Source: an uncultured Lachnospiraceae bacterium
GTDB lineage: Bacteria > Bacillota > Clostridia > Lachnospirales > Lachnospiraceae
NCBI GenBank assembly: GCA_904420225.1
Contig: CAJFUP010000009.1
Location: 1 to 37,434 of the forward strand
Length of the DNA stretch: 37,434 bases
Direction: 5' to 3'
Made by a program: the position numbers and the translations under genes. The notes under the pieces were generated by a model. It was not told where the DNA came from. It ran no database searches and saw nothing but the letters and a program-made list of their open reading frames with translations. Position 1 is the first letter of the stretch; each line of letters starts with the position of its first letter. Positions 16,876 to 26,100 of this stretch are shown in pieces.

Positions 16876-17391
16876 ATGGCGGAAGCGCAGTGGTATGTTG
16901 TTCATACCTATTCTGGGTATGAGAACAAAGTCAAGATGGATATCGAAAAGACGATTGAGAACCGCAAGCTGCAGGATCAGATTCTGGAAGTTTCCGTTCC
17001 TCTGCAGGATGCGATTGAAGTCAAGAACGGCGTGAAAAAACAGGTTCAAAGAAAACTGTTTCCGGGTTATGTTCTGCTGAAAATGATCATGAATGACGAT
17101 ACCTGGTATGTGGTGCGCAATACGCGAGGCGTGACTGGTTTTGTTGGCCCGGGATCCAAGCCGGTTCCCTTGAGCGAAAGGGAGATTGAAAGCATGGGCT
17201 TCCATGTACCGGAAGTTGAAGTGGATTTTGAAGTGGGCGACAGTGTACTGGTTACCTCTGGCGCGTGGGCTGACACCGTTGGTATCGTAAAGGAGATCAA
17301 TACACAGAAGCAGAGTGTTACCATTATTGTGGACATGTTCGGCCGTGAGACATCGGTTGAGCTGAGTTTTACAGAAGTAAAGAAGATGTAA
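16876..17391 (+). CDS. nusG: Transcription termination/antitermination factor NusG
   Basis: 171 aa, 13 bases after secE. The NGN domain starts WYVVHTYSGYENKVK and includes the KLFPGYVLLKM strand that meets the RNA polymerase clamp. The KOW domain near 120-160 has VGDSVLVTSGAWADTVGIV. NusG tunes RNA polymerase pausing and couples to Rho or the ribosome. Length and order are normal. The L1-type regulatory element of the next operon starts 11 bases after its stop. Confidence 0.97.
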   Translation: MAEAQWYVVHTYSGYENKVKMDIEKTIENRKLQDQILEVSVPLQDAIEVKNGVKKQVQRKLFPGYVLLKMIMNDDTWYVVRNTRGVTGFVGPGSKPVPLSEREIESMGFHVPEVEVDFEVGDSVLVTSGAWADTVGIVKEINTQKQSVTIIVDMFGRETSVELSFTEVKKM

Positions 17392-17402
17392 CAGGGAAGC
17401 GA

Positions 17403-17430
17403 GTGGGAGGGAAAATCCCGCCAATACCAC
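17403..17430 (+). promoter_or_regulatory. L1-binding mRNA leader upstream of rplK
   Basis: This 28-nt element starts GTGGGAGG and ends AATACCAC, with GGGA and TCCC pairing inside. The two ends match the L1 site in helix 76-77 of bacterial 23S rRNA (GGTGGGAGG and AAATACCACC), so the mRNA copies the rRNA target. It lies just before the rplK ribosome site. L1 autoregulation of its operon is established knowledge; use here is inferred from the match and the position. Confidence 0.85.
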
Positions 17431-17451
17431 ATTAGTTTAGGAGGTGCCACA

Positions 17452-17877
17452 ATGGCAAAGAAAGTTACTGGTTATATTAAATTACAGATTCCAGCTGGAA
17501 AGGCTACCCCGGCTCCGCCGGTTGGTCCTGCGCTTGGACAGCACGGTGTCAACATCGTACAGTTTACAAAGGAGTTCAACGCCAAGACAGCGGATAAGGG
17601 AGATTTGATCATTCCGGTTGTTATTACCGTATATGCTGACAGAAGCTTCAGTTTTATCACAAAGACTCCTCCGGCAGCTGTACTGCTGAAGAAGGCCTGC
17701 AACATTAAGTCCGGTTCTGCAGTGCCCAATAAGACAAAGGTGGCTAAGATTTCCAAGGAAGAAGTTCAGAAGATCGCTGAGCTGAAGATGCCTGATCTGA
17801 ATGCGGCAAGCCTGGAAGCGGCCATCAGCATGATTTCCGGTACTGCCCGCAGCATGGGAATCGAAGTTGTGGACTGA
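17452..17877 (+). CDS. rplK: 50S ribosomal protein L11
   Basis: 141 aa with AGGAGGTG upstream. The N-terminal domain has [25 protein letters not shown], the thiostrepton and GTPase-centre region, and the C-terminal RNA-binding domain has [26 protein letters not shown] and ends in the GTARSMGI motif. L11 builds the stalk base and is needed for RelA-type stringent signalling. It is preceded by an L1-site leader and followed by a second one before rplA. Confidence 0.98.
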   Translation: MAKKVTGYIKLQIPAGKATPAPPVGPALGQHGVNIVQFTKEFNAKTADKGDLIIPVVITVYADRSFSFITKTPPAAVLLKKACNIKSGSAVPNKTKVAKISKEEVQKIAELKMPDLNAASLEAAISMISGTARSMGIEVVD

Positions 17878-17958
17878 GAATGCATTGCAGGGCTGTCAAA
17901 AGGACACGATCCTTTGGCAGTCGTCACCGAATAAATAGATGAACTGTTATGATATCGC

Positions 17959-17986
17959 GTGGGAGGGAAATTCCCGCAAATACCAC
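17959..17986 (+). promoter_or_regulatory. Second L1-binding mRNA element, directly before the rplA ribosome site
   Basis: This 28-nt copy again has GTGGGAGG and AATACCAC with a GGGA/TCCC inner stem. It differs from the rplK copy at two positions in the middle. The AGGAGGT of rplA starts two bases after it (17988), so L1 bound here would block ribosome entry. A separate imperfect hairpin at 17891-17922 lies upstream in the rplK-rplA gap. Confidence 0.85.
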
Positions 17987-18002
17987 TAGGAGGTTTTTGA
18001 AA

Positions 18003-18701
18003 ATGAAAAGAGGAAAAAAGTACGTAGAGGCTGCGAAATTAATCGACCGTACCGCTCTTTATGACAGAGATGAAGCAATTGCCTTGGTTAAGAAGGCAGC
18101 TGCCGCAAAATTTGATGAGACAGTTGAAGCTCATATCAGAACTGGCTGTGACGGACGTCACGCTGATCAGCAGATCCGCGGCGCCGTTGTATTGCCCCAC
18201 GGTACAGGTAAATCTGTCCGCGTGCTGGTGTTTGCCAAAGGCGACAAGGCTGATCAGGCTTTGGCCGCAGGCGCAGAGTATGTGGGAGCAGAGGAACTGA
18301 TTCCGAAGATCCAGAACGAAGGTTGGCTGGATTTTGATGTCGTCGTGGCAACCCCGGATATGATGGGCGTTGTGGGACGTCTGGGCCGTATTCTGGGACC
18401 CAAGGGCTTGATGCCCAACCCCAAGGCCGGAACCGTTACCATGGATGTGACGAAGGCCGTAAAGGATATCAAAGCTGGTAAGATTGAGTACAGACTGGAC
18501 AAGACCAATATTATCCACGTGCCAGTTGGTAAGGTTTCCTTCACAGAGGAACAGTTACAGGACAACTTCCAGACGCTTATTGATGCAATCCTGAAAGCAA
18601 AGCCTGCCACACTGAAGGGCCAGTATTTGAGAAGCGTAACGCTGACATCCACCATGGGCCCTGGTGTGAAGCTGAACGTCACCAAACTTGTAAATGCATA
18701 A
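18003..18701 (+). CDS. rplA: 50S ribosomal protein L1
   Basis: 232 aa. The ATG at 18003 is chosen because AGGAGGT is at 17988-17994. An upstream in-frame ATG at 17949 would translate the regulatory hairpin and is rejected. The sequence has [15 protein letters not shown] at the start, the domain I RNA-binding residues around TVEAHIRTG, and the late MGPGVKLNV motif. L1 binds the mobile L1 stalk and is the expected repressor of its own operon through the two mRNA copies of its rRNA site. Confidence 0.98.
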   Translation: MKRGKKYVEAAKLIDRTALYDRDEAIALVKKAAAAKFDETVEAHIRTGCDGRHADQQIRGAVVLPHGTGKSVRVLVFAKGDKADQALAAGAEYVGAEELIPKIQNEGWLDFDVVVATPDMMGVVGRLGRILGPKGLMPNPKAGTVTMDVTKAVKDIKAGKIEYRLDKTNIIHVPVGKVSFTEEQLQDNFQTLIDAILKAKPATLKGQYLRSVTLTSTMGPGVKLNVTKLVNA

Positions 18702-18724
18702 ACGGTGAAATTAAAAATTTGGGA

Positions 18725-18753
18725 TTGACAAAATAGATACCATGTGTTATGCT
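18725..18753 (+). promoter_or_regulatory. Promoter of the rplJ-rplL operon
   Basis: A perfect TTGACA (18725-18730), 17 bases, then TATGCT (18748-18753). It gives a leader of about 190 bases containing the L10 leader RNA. Confidence 0.8.
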
Positions 18754-18764
18754 ACACATGTTCT

Positions 18765-18906
18765 GCGTAAGCATCGGCGAGCGCAGAGAAGCCGAAGACA
18801 GCAGGTGTCGCAAGACATAAGGAGAAAACGCCTGCCCAGGTTATAAGAATTATCTTTTTGATAAAACTTATGGAGCCTTTCTGTCTTGGCAGAGAGGCTC
18901 TTTCGG
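18765..18906 (+). ncRNA. Ribosomal protein L10 leader with attenuator
   Basis: The segment AGACAGCAGGTG (about 18799-18810) and the later CGCCTGCCCAGG (about 18830-18841) are the conserved halves of the L10(L12)4 binding site in the Firmicutes L10 leader family. A terminator hairpin follows: GAGCCT (18873-18878) pairs with AGGCTC (18895-18900), with CTG/CAG inside and TTTC after. L10 bound to the leader is known to favour termination before rplJ. The U-tract is short, so attenuation strength is uncertain. Confidence 0.85.
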
Positions 18907-18950
18907 CGTGTCCGAGGACACATTCAAATCTAATAAGGAGGACATCAACA

Positions 18951-19442
18951 ATGGCTAAAGTAGAGTTAAAGCAGCCGATCATCGCAGAGATTTCCGACCT
19001 GCTGGACGGAGCGCAGACAGCTGTTTTGGTAGATCACCGTGGCCTGACCGTTGAGCAGGATACAGAACTGCGTAAGCAGCTGAGAGAAGCCGACGTTCAC
19101 TACAAGGTCTACAAGAACACAATGATTCGTTTCGCCATCAAGGGAACAGACTTTGAATCTCTGGGAGCGCATCTGGAAGGACCTACAGCCCTGGCTACAT
19201 CCAAAACGGATGCCACAGCGGCTGCCAGAATCCTGTTCGAGTTTGCAAAGAAGAATCCGGCGCTTGAGCTGAAGGCTGGCGTCGTAGAAGGTACCTACTA
19301 CGATGAAAAGGGAATTGCCGTAATCGCAACCATCCCATCAAGAGAGGTACTGCTTTCCAAGTTCCTTGGAAGCATTCAGTCTCCCATTGCAAATTTTGCT
19401 CGTGTTATCAAGCAGATTGCAGAAAAGGACGCAGAAGCGTAA
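18951..19442 (+). CDS. rplJ: 50S ribosomal protein L10
   Basis: 163 aa. The ATG at 18951 follows AAGGAGG; the in-frame region upstream is the leader RNA. It opens MAKVELKQPIIAEISD and has VDHRGLTVEQDTELRKQLR, the 23S-binding part, plus a C-terminal helix that carries L7/L12 dimers. L10 with L7/L12 is the likely regulator of this operon through the leader. Confidence 0.97.
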   Translation: MAKVELKQPIIAEISDLLDGAQTAVLVDHRGLTVEQDTELRKQLREADVHYKVYKNTMIRFAIKGTDFESLGAHLEGPTALATSKTDATAAARILFEFAKKNPALELKAGVVEGTYYDEKGIAVIATIPSREVLLSKFLGSIQSPIANFARVIKQIAEKDAEA

Positions 19443-19572
19443 TGGCCGCATAGCGGTTTAGAGCCGTGTATAGGCGGTGAGTCCATGCCGGAGAGCATAC
19501 GGCCCTTTCATGAGAGAAAGAGGAATCCGTACCGGATGGTTATACAGTATTTAGAATATGGAGGAAAAAATA

Positions 19573-19950
19573 ATGGCTAAGTTGACAGCAGCAGAAATCA
19601 TCGATGCGATCAAAGAGATGACTGTATTAGAGTTAAATGATCTGGTTAAGGCTTGTGAGGAAGAGTTCGGCGTATCCGCAGCAGCAGGCGTAGTTGTTGC
19701 AGCAGCAGGCGCTGGCGCAGCAGAAGCAGCAGAAGAGAAGACAGAGTTTGATATTGAGCTGACAGAGGTTGGCCCCAACAAGGTTAAGGTTATCAAGGTT
19801 GTTCGTGAGGCTACAGGTCTGGGTCTGAAGGAAGCCAAGGAAATGGTAGACGGCGCTCCCAAGGTAATCAAGGCTGGCGCTTCCAAGGAAGAGGCAGAGG
19901 AGATCAAGAAGAAGCTGGAAGCAGAAGGTGCAAAGGCTACTTTGAAATAA
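19573..19950 (+). CDS. rplL: 50S ribosomal protein L7/L12
   Basis: 125 aa. The ATG at 19573 is chosen over the ATG at 19558 because GGAGG at 19560-19564 would then be the ribosome site. The N-terminal dimer domain ([19 protein letters not shown]), an Ala/Gly-rich hinge (about 37-57) and the C-terminal factor-binding domain ([31 protein letters not shown]) are all present. It recruits translation GTPases. The 130-base gap after rplJ can form a GCCGT/ACGGC hairpin. A terminator follows directly and rpoB is absent. Confidence 0.98.
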   Translation: MAKLTAAEIIDAIKEMTVLELNDLVKACEEEFGVSAAAGVVVAAAGAGAAEAAEEKTEFDIELTEVGPNKVKVIKVVREATGLGLKEAKEMVDGAPKVIKAGASKEEAEEIKKKLEAEGAKATLK

Positions 19951-19975
19951 TTTGTGATCTGAAATTGAAACCAAG

Positions 19976-20015
19976 AAGCGGTGCAAAGCACAAGTGTGTA
20001 TTGCGCCGCTTTTTG
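19976..20015 (+). terminator. Terminator of the rplJ-rplL operon
   Basis: AAGCGGTGCAA (19976-19986) pairs with TTGCGCCGCTT (20001-20011), with one wobble pair, and the T-run continues to 20014. Confidence 0.9.
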
Positions 20016-20047
20016 TATGGTATGTTTTGCTGGAGGTCTGTTTTGCA

Positions 20048-20110
20048 AAACAAAAAGACTTGTCCCATCAGCGTGATTATAATAAAATCATACTGATGGG
20101 ACAAGTCTTT
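20048..20110 (-). terminator. Long hairpin terminator downstream of tRNA-Pro
   Basis: There is an 18-bp perfect inverted repeat: 20054-20071 with 20093-20110. Reading the minus strand, the hairpin follows the tRNA by 6 bases and is trailed by TTTTTGTTTTG. On plus it also faces the rplL operon, so it separates converging transcripts. Confidence 0.88.
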
Positions 20111-20116
20111 CTGAAG

Positions 20117-20190
20117 TCGGGGCGACAAGATTCGAACTTGCGACCTCATGAACCCCATTCATGCGCACTACCAAACTGTGCTACACCCCG
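20117..20190 (-). tRNA. tRNA-Pro (anticodon GGG)
   Basis: The minus strand folds as a standard cloverleaf. The acceptor CGGGGTG pairs with CGCCCCG plus discriminator A; the D arm is GCAC...GTGC; the anticodon stem is CATGA/TCATG with loop ATGGGGT, so the anticodon is GGG and reads CCC/CCU. The T arm is GCAAG-TTCGAAT-CTTGT. No CCA is encoded. A strong promoter lies upstream and a terminator downstream. Confidence 0.95.
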
Positions 20191-20199
20191 GTGAGAAAT

Positions 20200-20228
20200 A
20201 TAATACCAGAATAGGGGTCGATTGTCAA
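20200..20228 (-). promoter_or_regulatory. Promoter of tRNA-Pro
   Basis: On the minus strand a perfect TTGACA (20228-20223), 17 bases and TATTAT (20205-20200) lie just before the tRNA 5' end at 20190. The remaining gap to the MATE stop at 20341 holds only a CAACAGTT/AACTGTTG inverted repeat. Confidence 0.88.
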
Positions 20229-20340
20229 GAATAAAATACATTTTTTAACAACAGTTCAGCAATCAGACATAGCACGGACAAACTGTTGCCTACAGGCGTG
20301 CAGGCCCGCCATCAAGGACAGGCCGACTAAAGCGCCCAGT

Positions 20341-21738
20341 TTATACGGTACTGCTGCCAGCCTTCTGCTGAGCCTGCATCCTGCTGATAAGCCGCATTTC
20401 AAAAGAAATCAAAACAACCGTCGCTATAAATGCCATCGTATCTGCCACAGGGCCAGCAAACATTATACCGTCAATTCCCATAAACAGCGGAAGGATCAGG
20501 ATCAGCGGAATCAGGAAAAACACCTGGCGGGTTAAGGACAGGATCATGCCTTTTAACGGTTTCCCAATGGCAGAGAAGAAATTGGATGAAATCAACTGGA
20601 CTCCATTGGCAATAACCATAAAAAGGAAAATCCGCATAAATTTTACAGAAAATTCAAAATAAGCCTCGTCGCCAGTACCAAACAGGGATATGATCTGTCT
20701 TGGGAAAAACTGGAACAAAATAAACCCTATGGCGGATACTACCAGGTTACACACTATAGCCAGCTTATATGTATCTTTCACCCGCTGGTACTGCTTTGCG
20801 CCGTAATTAAAGCCTACAATAGGCTGAGAACCCTGGGAAATACCAATAATAACCGCCAGAAGGATGGCGTTTGTTTTCATAACGATACCGCAGGCCGCCA
20901 GAGGAATTTCCTTTCCATAGACGGACATTGCGCCATAATAAGTCAGGGAATTATTCATGACAATCTGCACAACCGTCAAAGCCACCTGATTCAGACTGTT
21001 GCTCATTCCCAGTGTCACCGTGGTCAGACATAAACGCAGATTCAGCCGGAAATGCTCCCGTTTCAGTTCCACAGATTTGAATTTTCTCAGATATCTGAGG
21101 GCAAACAGAAAGGAAAAAAACTGTCCGATCACAGTGGCCCAGGCGGCCCCGGCAACACCCTGATGAAATACAAAAATAAAAACAGGATCCAAAATCGTGT
21201 TGATCACCGCGCCGATGAGCATACAAGTCATGGAATATTTGGGGCTTCCATCTGCCCGGGCAAGGTTACTGATGCCGTTGGTCACAATAAGGAGGGGCAT
21301 ACCGATGGCCGTGATCCGGGTATAGCTCTGTGCATAAGGCAGCACATCCGGTGTTGAGCCAAAAGCGTTAAGCATGGGAAGGAGAAAGATTTCGATCACA
21401 ACCGCATAGATTATGCCAAACATCAGCATCATACACACTGCGTTTCCTGTAATTTTTGCCGCCTTCTCCTTATCCCCGCCTCCAAGGGAGAGTGAGAAAT
21501 TGGACGCACTTCCGATACCGATCAGCAGTGCGATCGCCAGACATATAGTTGTCAGCGGGTAGGATACGTTTGTCGCCGCATTTCCCAGATACCCTACGCC
21601 CTGTCCAATAAAAATCTGGTCTACAATATTATAGAGCGAGCTTACAAGCATGGCTATAATACTTGGTATAGCAAAACTTTTCAGCAGTTTTGGTATTTTT
21701 TCATACCCTAATGGGTTTTTTATCATTGTCTGTTCCAT
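20341..21738 (-). CDS. MATE family efflux transporter (MepA-like)
   Basis: 465 aa, about 12 membrane spans in two halves, which is the MATE fold. N-terminal family features include the IPSIIAMLVSSLYNIVDQIFIGQ helix and a conserved YPLTT stretch in the next helix. The second half has GISQGSQPIVGFNYGAKQYQRV, typical of the MepA branch. These pumps export cationic drugs or metabolites using a sodium or proton gradient. It starts 12 bases after the MarR gene stop, so the two form one operon. The MarR protein probably represses it until a substrate binds. Alternative roles such as export of a normal metabolite cannot be excluded. Confidence 0.92.
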   Translation of the reverse strand: MEQTMIKNPLGYEKIPKLLKSFAIPSIIAMLVSSLYNIVDQIFIGQGVGYLGNAATNVSYPLTTICLAIALLIGIGSASNFSLSLGGGDKEKAAKITGNAVCMMLMFGIIYAVVIEIFLLPMLNAFGSTPDVLPYAQSYTRITAIGMPLLIVTNGISNLARADGSPKYSMTCMLIGAVINTILDPVFIFVFHQGVAGAAWATVIGQFFSFLFALRYLRKFKSVELKREHFRLNLRLCLTTVTLGMSNSLNQVALTVVQIVMNNSLTYYGAMSVYGKEIPLAACGIVMKTNAILLAVIIGISQGSQPIVGFNYGAKQYQRVKDTYKLAIVCNLVVSAIGFILFQFFPRQIISLFGTGDEAYFEFSVKFMRIFLFMVIANGVQLISSNFFSAIGKPLKGMILSLTRQVFFLIPLILILPLFMGIDGIMFAGPVADTMAFIATVVLISFEMRLISRMQAQQKAGSSTV

Positions 21739-21750
21739 AGTATCTCTTAA

Positions 21751-22194
21751 TTAACCTCTTTCCTGAAAAAAATCTTTCGATGTCTGCAAAATCACTTTTT
21801 TCCCGGCATCCTCCAGCCATTCTCTCAACCATCTGGCCTGGGAATTATCAAGATGATCCGTCAGATATCCTTCCATATCCGCAATGATCTTTTGAATTTT
21901 TTTATTGGCCTCTATAGCTCGCCGTGTGGGCCAAAGCCGCCATGTCCTGCGGTCTCCCGGATAACTTTCCCTGCGTATAAACCCATCCTTCTCCAATCGG
22001 GCCAGAGAACGTGTAATATTACTGGGATTAACATAAAACAGTTTCAAAAACCGATCCTGGGTAATTCCCGGTTCCTGACATACCCGGATGACATACATAT
22101 ACTGGCTGCTGTTTAAATTCAAAGGCGCCAATTCTTTATCCAGATATATTCGGGTATATCGGGCTGTGATGGACAGCCATTTAATAATTTCCAT
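21751..22194 (-). CDS. MarR family transcriptional regulator
   Basis: 147 aa from the ATG at 22194, chosen because GGGAGGAGG lies just upstream; the in-frame ATG at 22209 overlaps that ribosome site. A winged helix-turn-helix is evident: LNSSQYMYVIRV, then TQDRFLKLFYVNPSNITRSLARLEKDGFIRRE and the wing YPGDRRTWRLWPT. A C-terminal helix forms the dimer. MarR proteins usually repress their own operon with the pump behind them and release DNA on binding small ligands. A TATACT -10 with an overlapping AGTATACT palindrome lies upstream, a possible operator. Confidence 0.93.
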   Translation of the reverse strand: MEIIKWLSITARYTRIYLDKELAPLNLNSSQYMYVIRVCQEPGITQDRFLKLFYVNPSNITRSLARLEKDGFIRRESYPGDRRTWRLWPTRRAIEANKKIQKIIADMEGYLTDHLDNSQARWLREWLEDAGKKVILQTSKDFFQERG

Positions 22195-22254
22195 ACTTCC
22201 TCCTCCCATTCTTATACTGCCGCGCTCAGTCCGGCATATATGTTTGCTCTATTA

Positions 22255-22283
22255 AGTATACTATCATTTATTTGCGTGCGCAA
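22255..22283 (-). promoter_or_regulatory. Promoter of the marR-MATE operon
   Basis: On the minus strand TTGCGC (22283-22278), 17 bases, TATACT (22260-22255). The 8-bp palindrome AGTATACT covers the -10 and could be part of a MarR operator. Confidence 0.6.
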
Positions 22284-22391
22284 GCAATTTTCTCTTGTGA
22301 TAATTCTAAGCAAATATCTATTGTATTTCTCCAAATGGGCCTTATCTCCAGCGTTACTTTACCGCCTCATAAGGTCCTATGGCCGCACATC

Positions 22392-22436
22392 AAAAAACAG
22401 GCGCCGGGGCGGTAAAATTCAACCGTCTCAGCGCCT
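22392..22436 (-). terminator. Terminator of the eno-ahpC-trxR operon
   Basis: On the minus strand AGGCGC (22436-22431) pairs with GCGCCT (22404-22399), with ACCG/CGGT inside, then GTTTTTT. It begins 6 bases after the reductase stop. Confidence 0.85.
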
Positions 22437-22441
22437 TAAAC

Positions 22442-24088
22442 TTATTCTTTTATTCCTTTCTTTTCCAAAATATCTAAAAGCTGGGAAATATTTTTCTTTC
22501 CAAAATAAACATCCCTGTCATTGACTACCATACAGGGGACGCTCATGATCTGATACTGTTCTTTCAAATCCTCATAATGAGCCAGATCAAAGACCTCCGC
22601 ACGGATTTTTGGATTTTCCAGGGCGATCTTCTGGGCAGCCATGACAAGTTCCGGACACATCGTACATGACAGGGAGACGGCAAGTTTAAGATCCAGCGCT
22701 TCTGACAAACTGTGGATACGTTTTTCCAACCCCGTATCCACAGGCTGCCCCGGTCCAGCCGCATTATACAAAGCAATAATAAAAGAATTAAATTCGTGGC
22801 CGCCAGGTACCCCGTGAAACACAGCCCCAAGATCATGGCCGGAGTCATCACAGATTGCCATAGCCGGCATCCGGTATCCGCCGTCACGGTCTTTGATCTT
22901 TTCGTAGCGGACTTTATCGCTCAAAGGTTCCATTTCTGAAACAAATCCCTCTACTTCCCTGGAAAGACGGGAATCGTCCAGATAGACACGGACCACAATG
23001 TTTTTCTCAAACCGCCCAAACACCGGAGCCAGAGTTTCTCTCATCTCCCCTGTAATAAAACGGTCATCTTCATTTTTTTCTTTCCCAGGCTGGGCCTGAA
23101 CTGCTTTGGGAGCGACTCTGCGCTCTGGCTTCTCCCTTTTTATGTTCAGCTTTTGATACATAGCAAATAGATCTTTTTCAAGGGATGTGGCCGCCACCGC
23201 TCCGTCGGAAACAGCGGTCACCACCTGGCGAAGCTGCTTGACACACACATCTCCCGCCCCATAAACGCCAGCGGCGGAGGTTTTCTGATTTCTGTCTGTC
23301 ATAAGATATCCCTCTTTGCTCAGTTCAAGCTGATCTTTAAACAGTTCTGTGGCCGGAGCATATCCCGCAAAAACAAAGATGCCGAAATTACTTTTTTCCG
23401 GCGTCTCATAGCGCCAGGTCTCACCTGTTTTATTATTATAAATTTCGGCATACTGCAAAAGTCCGTTTCCTCCTACTTTCCGAATCTGAGTATTAAAATA
23501 CACCTGGATATCCGGCGTGGACATCACTTGATCCACAATGGACCCGGCACAGGTGAAATTTTCTTCACGGACCAGGATCGTCACCTTTTTGGCATACCGT
23601 GTAAGAAAAACCGCTTCCTCAGCCGCTGCGAAACCGCCGCCCACCACAAAAACGTCTTTTCCTGAAAAAAATTCTCCGTCGCAGGTGGCGCAGTAAGCCA
23701 CGCCGCGCCCTCGAAATTCTTCTTCCCCGGCAAATCCGGCCCTGCGGGGACTTGCGCCTGTGGCGAGGACGATTCCAAAGCATTCCACCGTCCCTTTATC
23801 GGTGTCCACCAATTTTTTATACCCATCCAGATGAAGGGCTCTCACATCGGCCAGTAAAAAATCCGCTCCAAAACTCTGGGCCTGACGGCGCATTTCCTCA
23901 GTCAGCCGCTTTCCGTCTGTGGAATAAACGCCGGGATAATTGACCACCTCTGACGTAATGGTGATCTGGCCGCCGATTTTTTCTTTTTCAATGACCAGGA
24001 CACTGTACTGTGCCCTGGCCAGATAGATGGCTGCCGACAAACCTGCCGGTCCGCCTCCCACAATAACCGCGTCATAAAAATTTTTCAT
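22442..24088 (-). CDS. Thioredoxin-reductase-like flavoprotein with C-terminal AhpF-type thioredoxin-fold module
   Basis: 548 aa. Residues 1-310 form a low-molecular-weight thioredoxin reductase: FAD loop GGGPAG (11-16), redox-active CATC (133-136), NAD(P)H loop VVGGGFAAAEEA (about 148-159) and the GAGD FAD motif near 277. After a charged linker (about 315-345) come about 200 residues of paired thioredoxin folds with CTMC at 475-478 and a VPCM cis-proline loop at 517-520. This is the AhpF parts list with the thioredoxin folds moved from the N- to the C-terminus. The ATG overlaps the peroxiredoxin stop (ATGA), so the pair is coupled. It most likely passes NAD(P)H electrons through CATC and CTMC to the AhpC partner. 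Confidence 0.9.
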   Translation of the reverse strand: MKNFYDAVIVGGGPAGLSAAIYLARAQYSVLVIEKEKIGGQITITSEVVNYPGVYSTDGKRLTEEMRRQAQSFGADFLLADVRALHLDGYKKLVDTDKGTVECFGIVLATGASPRRAGFAGEEEFRGRGVAYCATCDGEFFSGKDVFVVGGGFAAAEEAVFLTRYAKKVTILVREENFTCAGSIVDQVMSTPDIQVYFNTQIRKVGGNGLLQYAEIYNNKTGETWRYETPEKSNFGIFVFAGYAPATELFKDQLELSKEGYLMTDRNQKTSAAGVYGAGDVCVKQLRQVVTAVSDGAVAATSLEKDLFAMYQKLNIKREKPERRVAPKAVQAQPGKEKNEDDRFITGEMRETLAPVFGRFEKNIVVRVYLDDSRLSREVEGFVSEMEPLSDKVRYEKIKDRDGGYRMPAMAICDDSGHDLGAVFHGVPGGHEFNSFIIALYNAAGPGQPVDTGLEKRIHSLSEALDLKLAVSLSCTMCPELVMAAQKIALENPKIRAEVFDLAHYEDLKEQYQIMSVPCMVVNDRDVYFGKKNISQLLDILEKKGIKE

Positions 24089-24647
24089 AATAAACCTACC
24101 AGATCAAGACTGGGTTTTAAAGTCTCCTCTCCAGGCTGCCACCGGGCCGGGCACACCTCATCGCCGTGTTCTGCCACAAACTGTGACGCCTGTACCCGTC
24201 TGAAAATCTCATCGGCGTTGCGCCCTACATTTCCGGCAGTGACCTCGTAGGCCACAATAACTCCATCAGGATTGACAATAAAATCACCCCGCTCCGCAAG
24301 TCCGTCCTCCTCGATCATCACGTCAAAGTCTCTGGTCAGTTTGCCGGTAGGATCGGCAAGCATAGGATACTGGATTTTTTTGATGCGTTCTGACGTATCA
24401 TGCCATGCTTTGTGAACATAGTGGGTATCACAGGAAACAGAATAAATATCGCAGCCGATTTTCTGGAAATCTTCATATTTATTTGCCAGATCTTCCAGCT
24501 CTGTGGGGCAAACAAAAGTAAAATCCGCAGGATAGAAGAAAAATACGCTCCAGCGCCCCTTCACATCTTCCAGAGTAACTTCCTTAAATTCTCCGTTAAT
24601 ATATGCCTGTACTTTAAAATCACCGACTTTTTTCCAATTAAAGACAT
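24085..24647 (-). pseudogene. ahpC: AhpC-type peroxiredoxin with a one-base frameshift near the start
   Basis: From the ATG at 24647 (AGGAGG at 24661-24656 on the minus strand) the first codons read MSLIGKK and then leave frame at an A6 run (24633-24628), stopping after 28 codons. With one more A the frame opens through to 24085 and gives exactly 187 aa, the usual AhpC length. The continuous frame, usable from a GTG at 24564, carries the peroxidatic Cys in DFTFVCPTE (Cys47 in the repaired protein) and the resolving Cys in EVCPARW (Cys166). Repaired, it is a typical two-Cys peroxiredoxin reducing H2O2 and organic hydroperoxides, served by the fused reductase downstream. The rest of the gene is undamaged, so a very recent mutation, an indel error in a homopolymer, or slippage are all possible. 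Confidence 0.85.
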
Positions 24648-24664
24648 TTTTGGATCCTCCTCTT

Positions 24665-26035
<1,371 letters not shown>

Positions 26036-26039
<4 letters not shown>

Positions 26040-26064
26040 TATCATTCTCCCTATATTTTGTCAA
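26036..26064 (-). promoter_or_regulatory. Promoter of the eno-ahpC-trxR operon
   Basis: On the minus strand TTGACA (26064-26059), 17 bases, TATTAT (26041-26036), a near-consensus sigma-A promoter whose -10 lies inside the edge of the dyad. Confidence 0.88.
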
Positions 26065-26100
26065 CGATTCCTCAAAAAAATACGTCTGATGAAAGATTTT

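Noticed and set aside
17949-18002. Upstream ATG extending L1 by 18 residues
   Set aside because: It would translate through the L1 regulatory hairpin and the ribosome site of the real start at 18003.
20117-20190. tRNA-Pro as an integration site for the right-hand block
   Set aside because: The tRNA 3' end faces rplL, not the accessory genes, and there is no integrase or repeated tRNA tail in the window.
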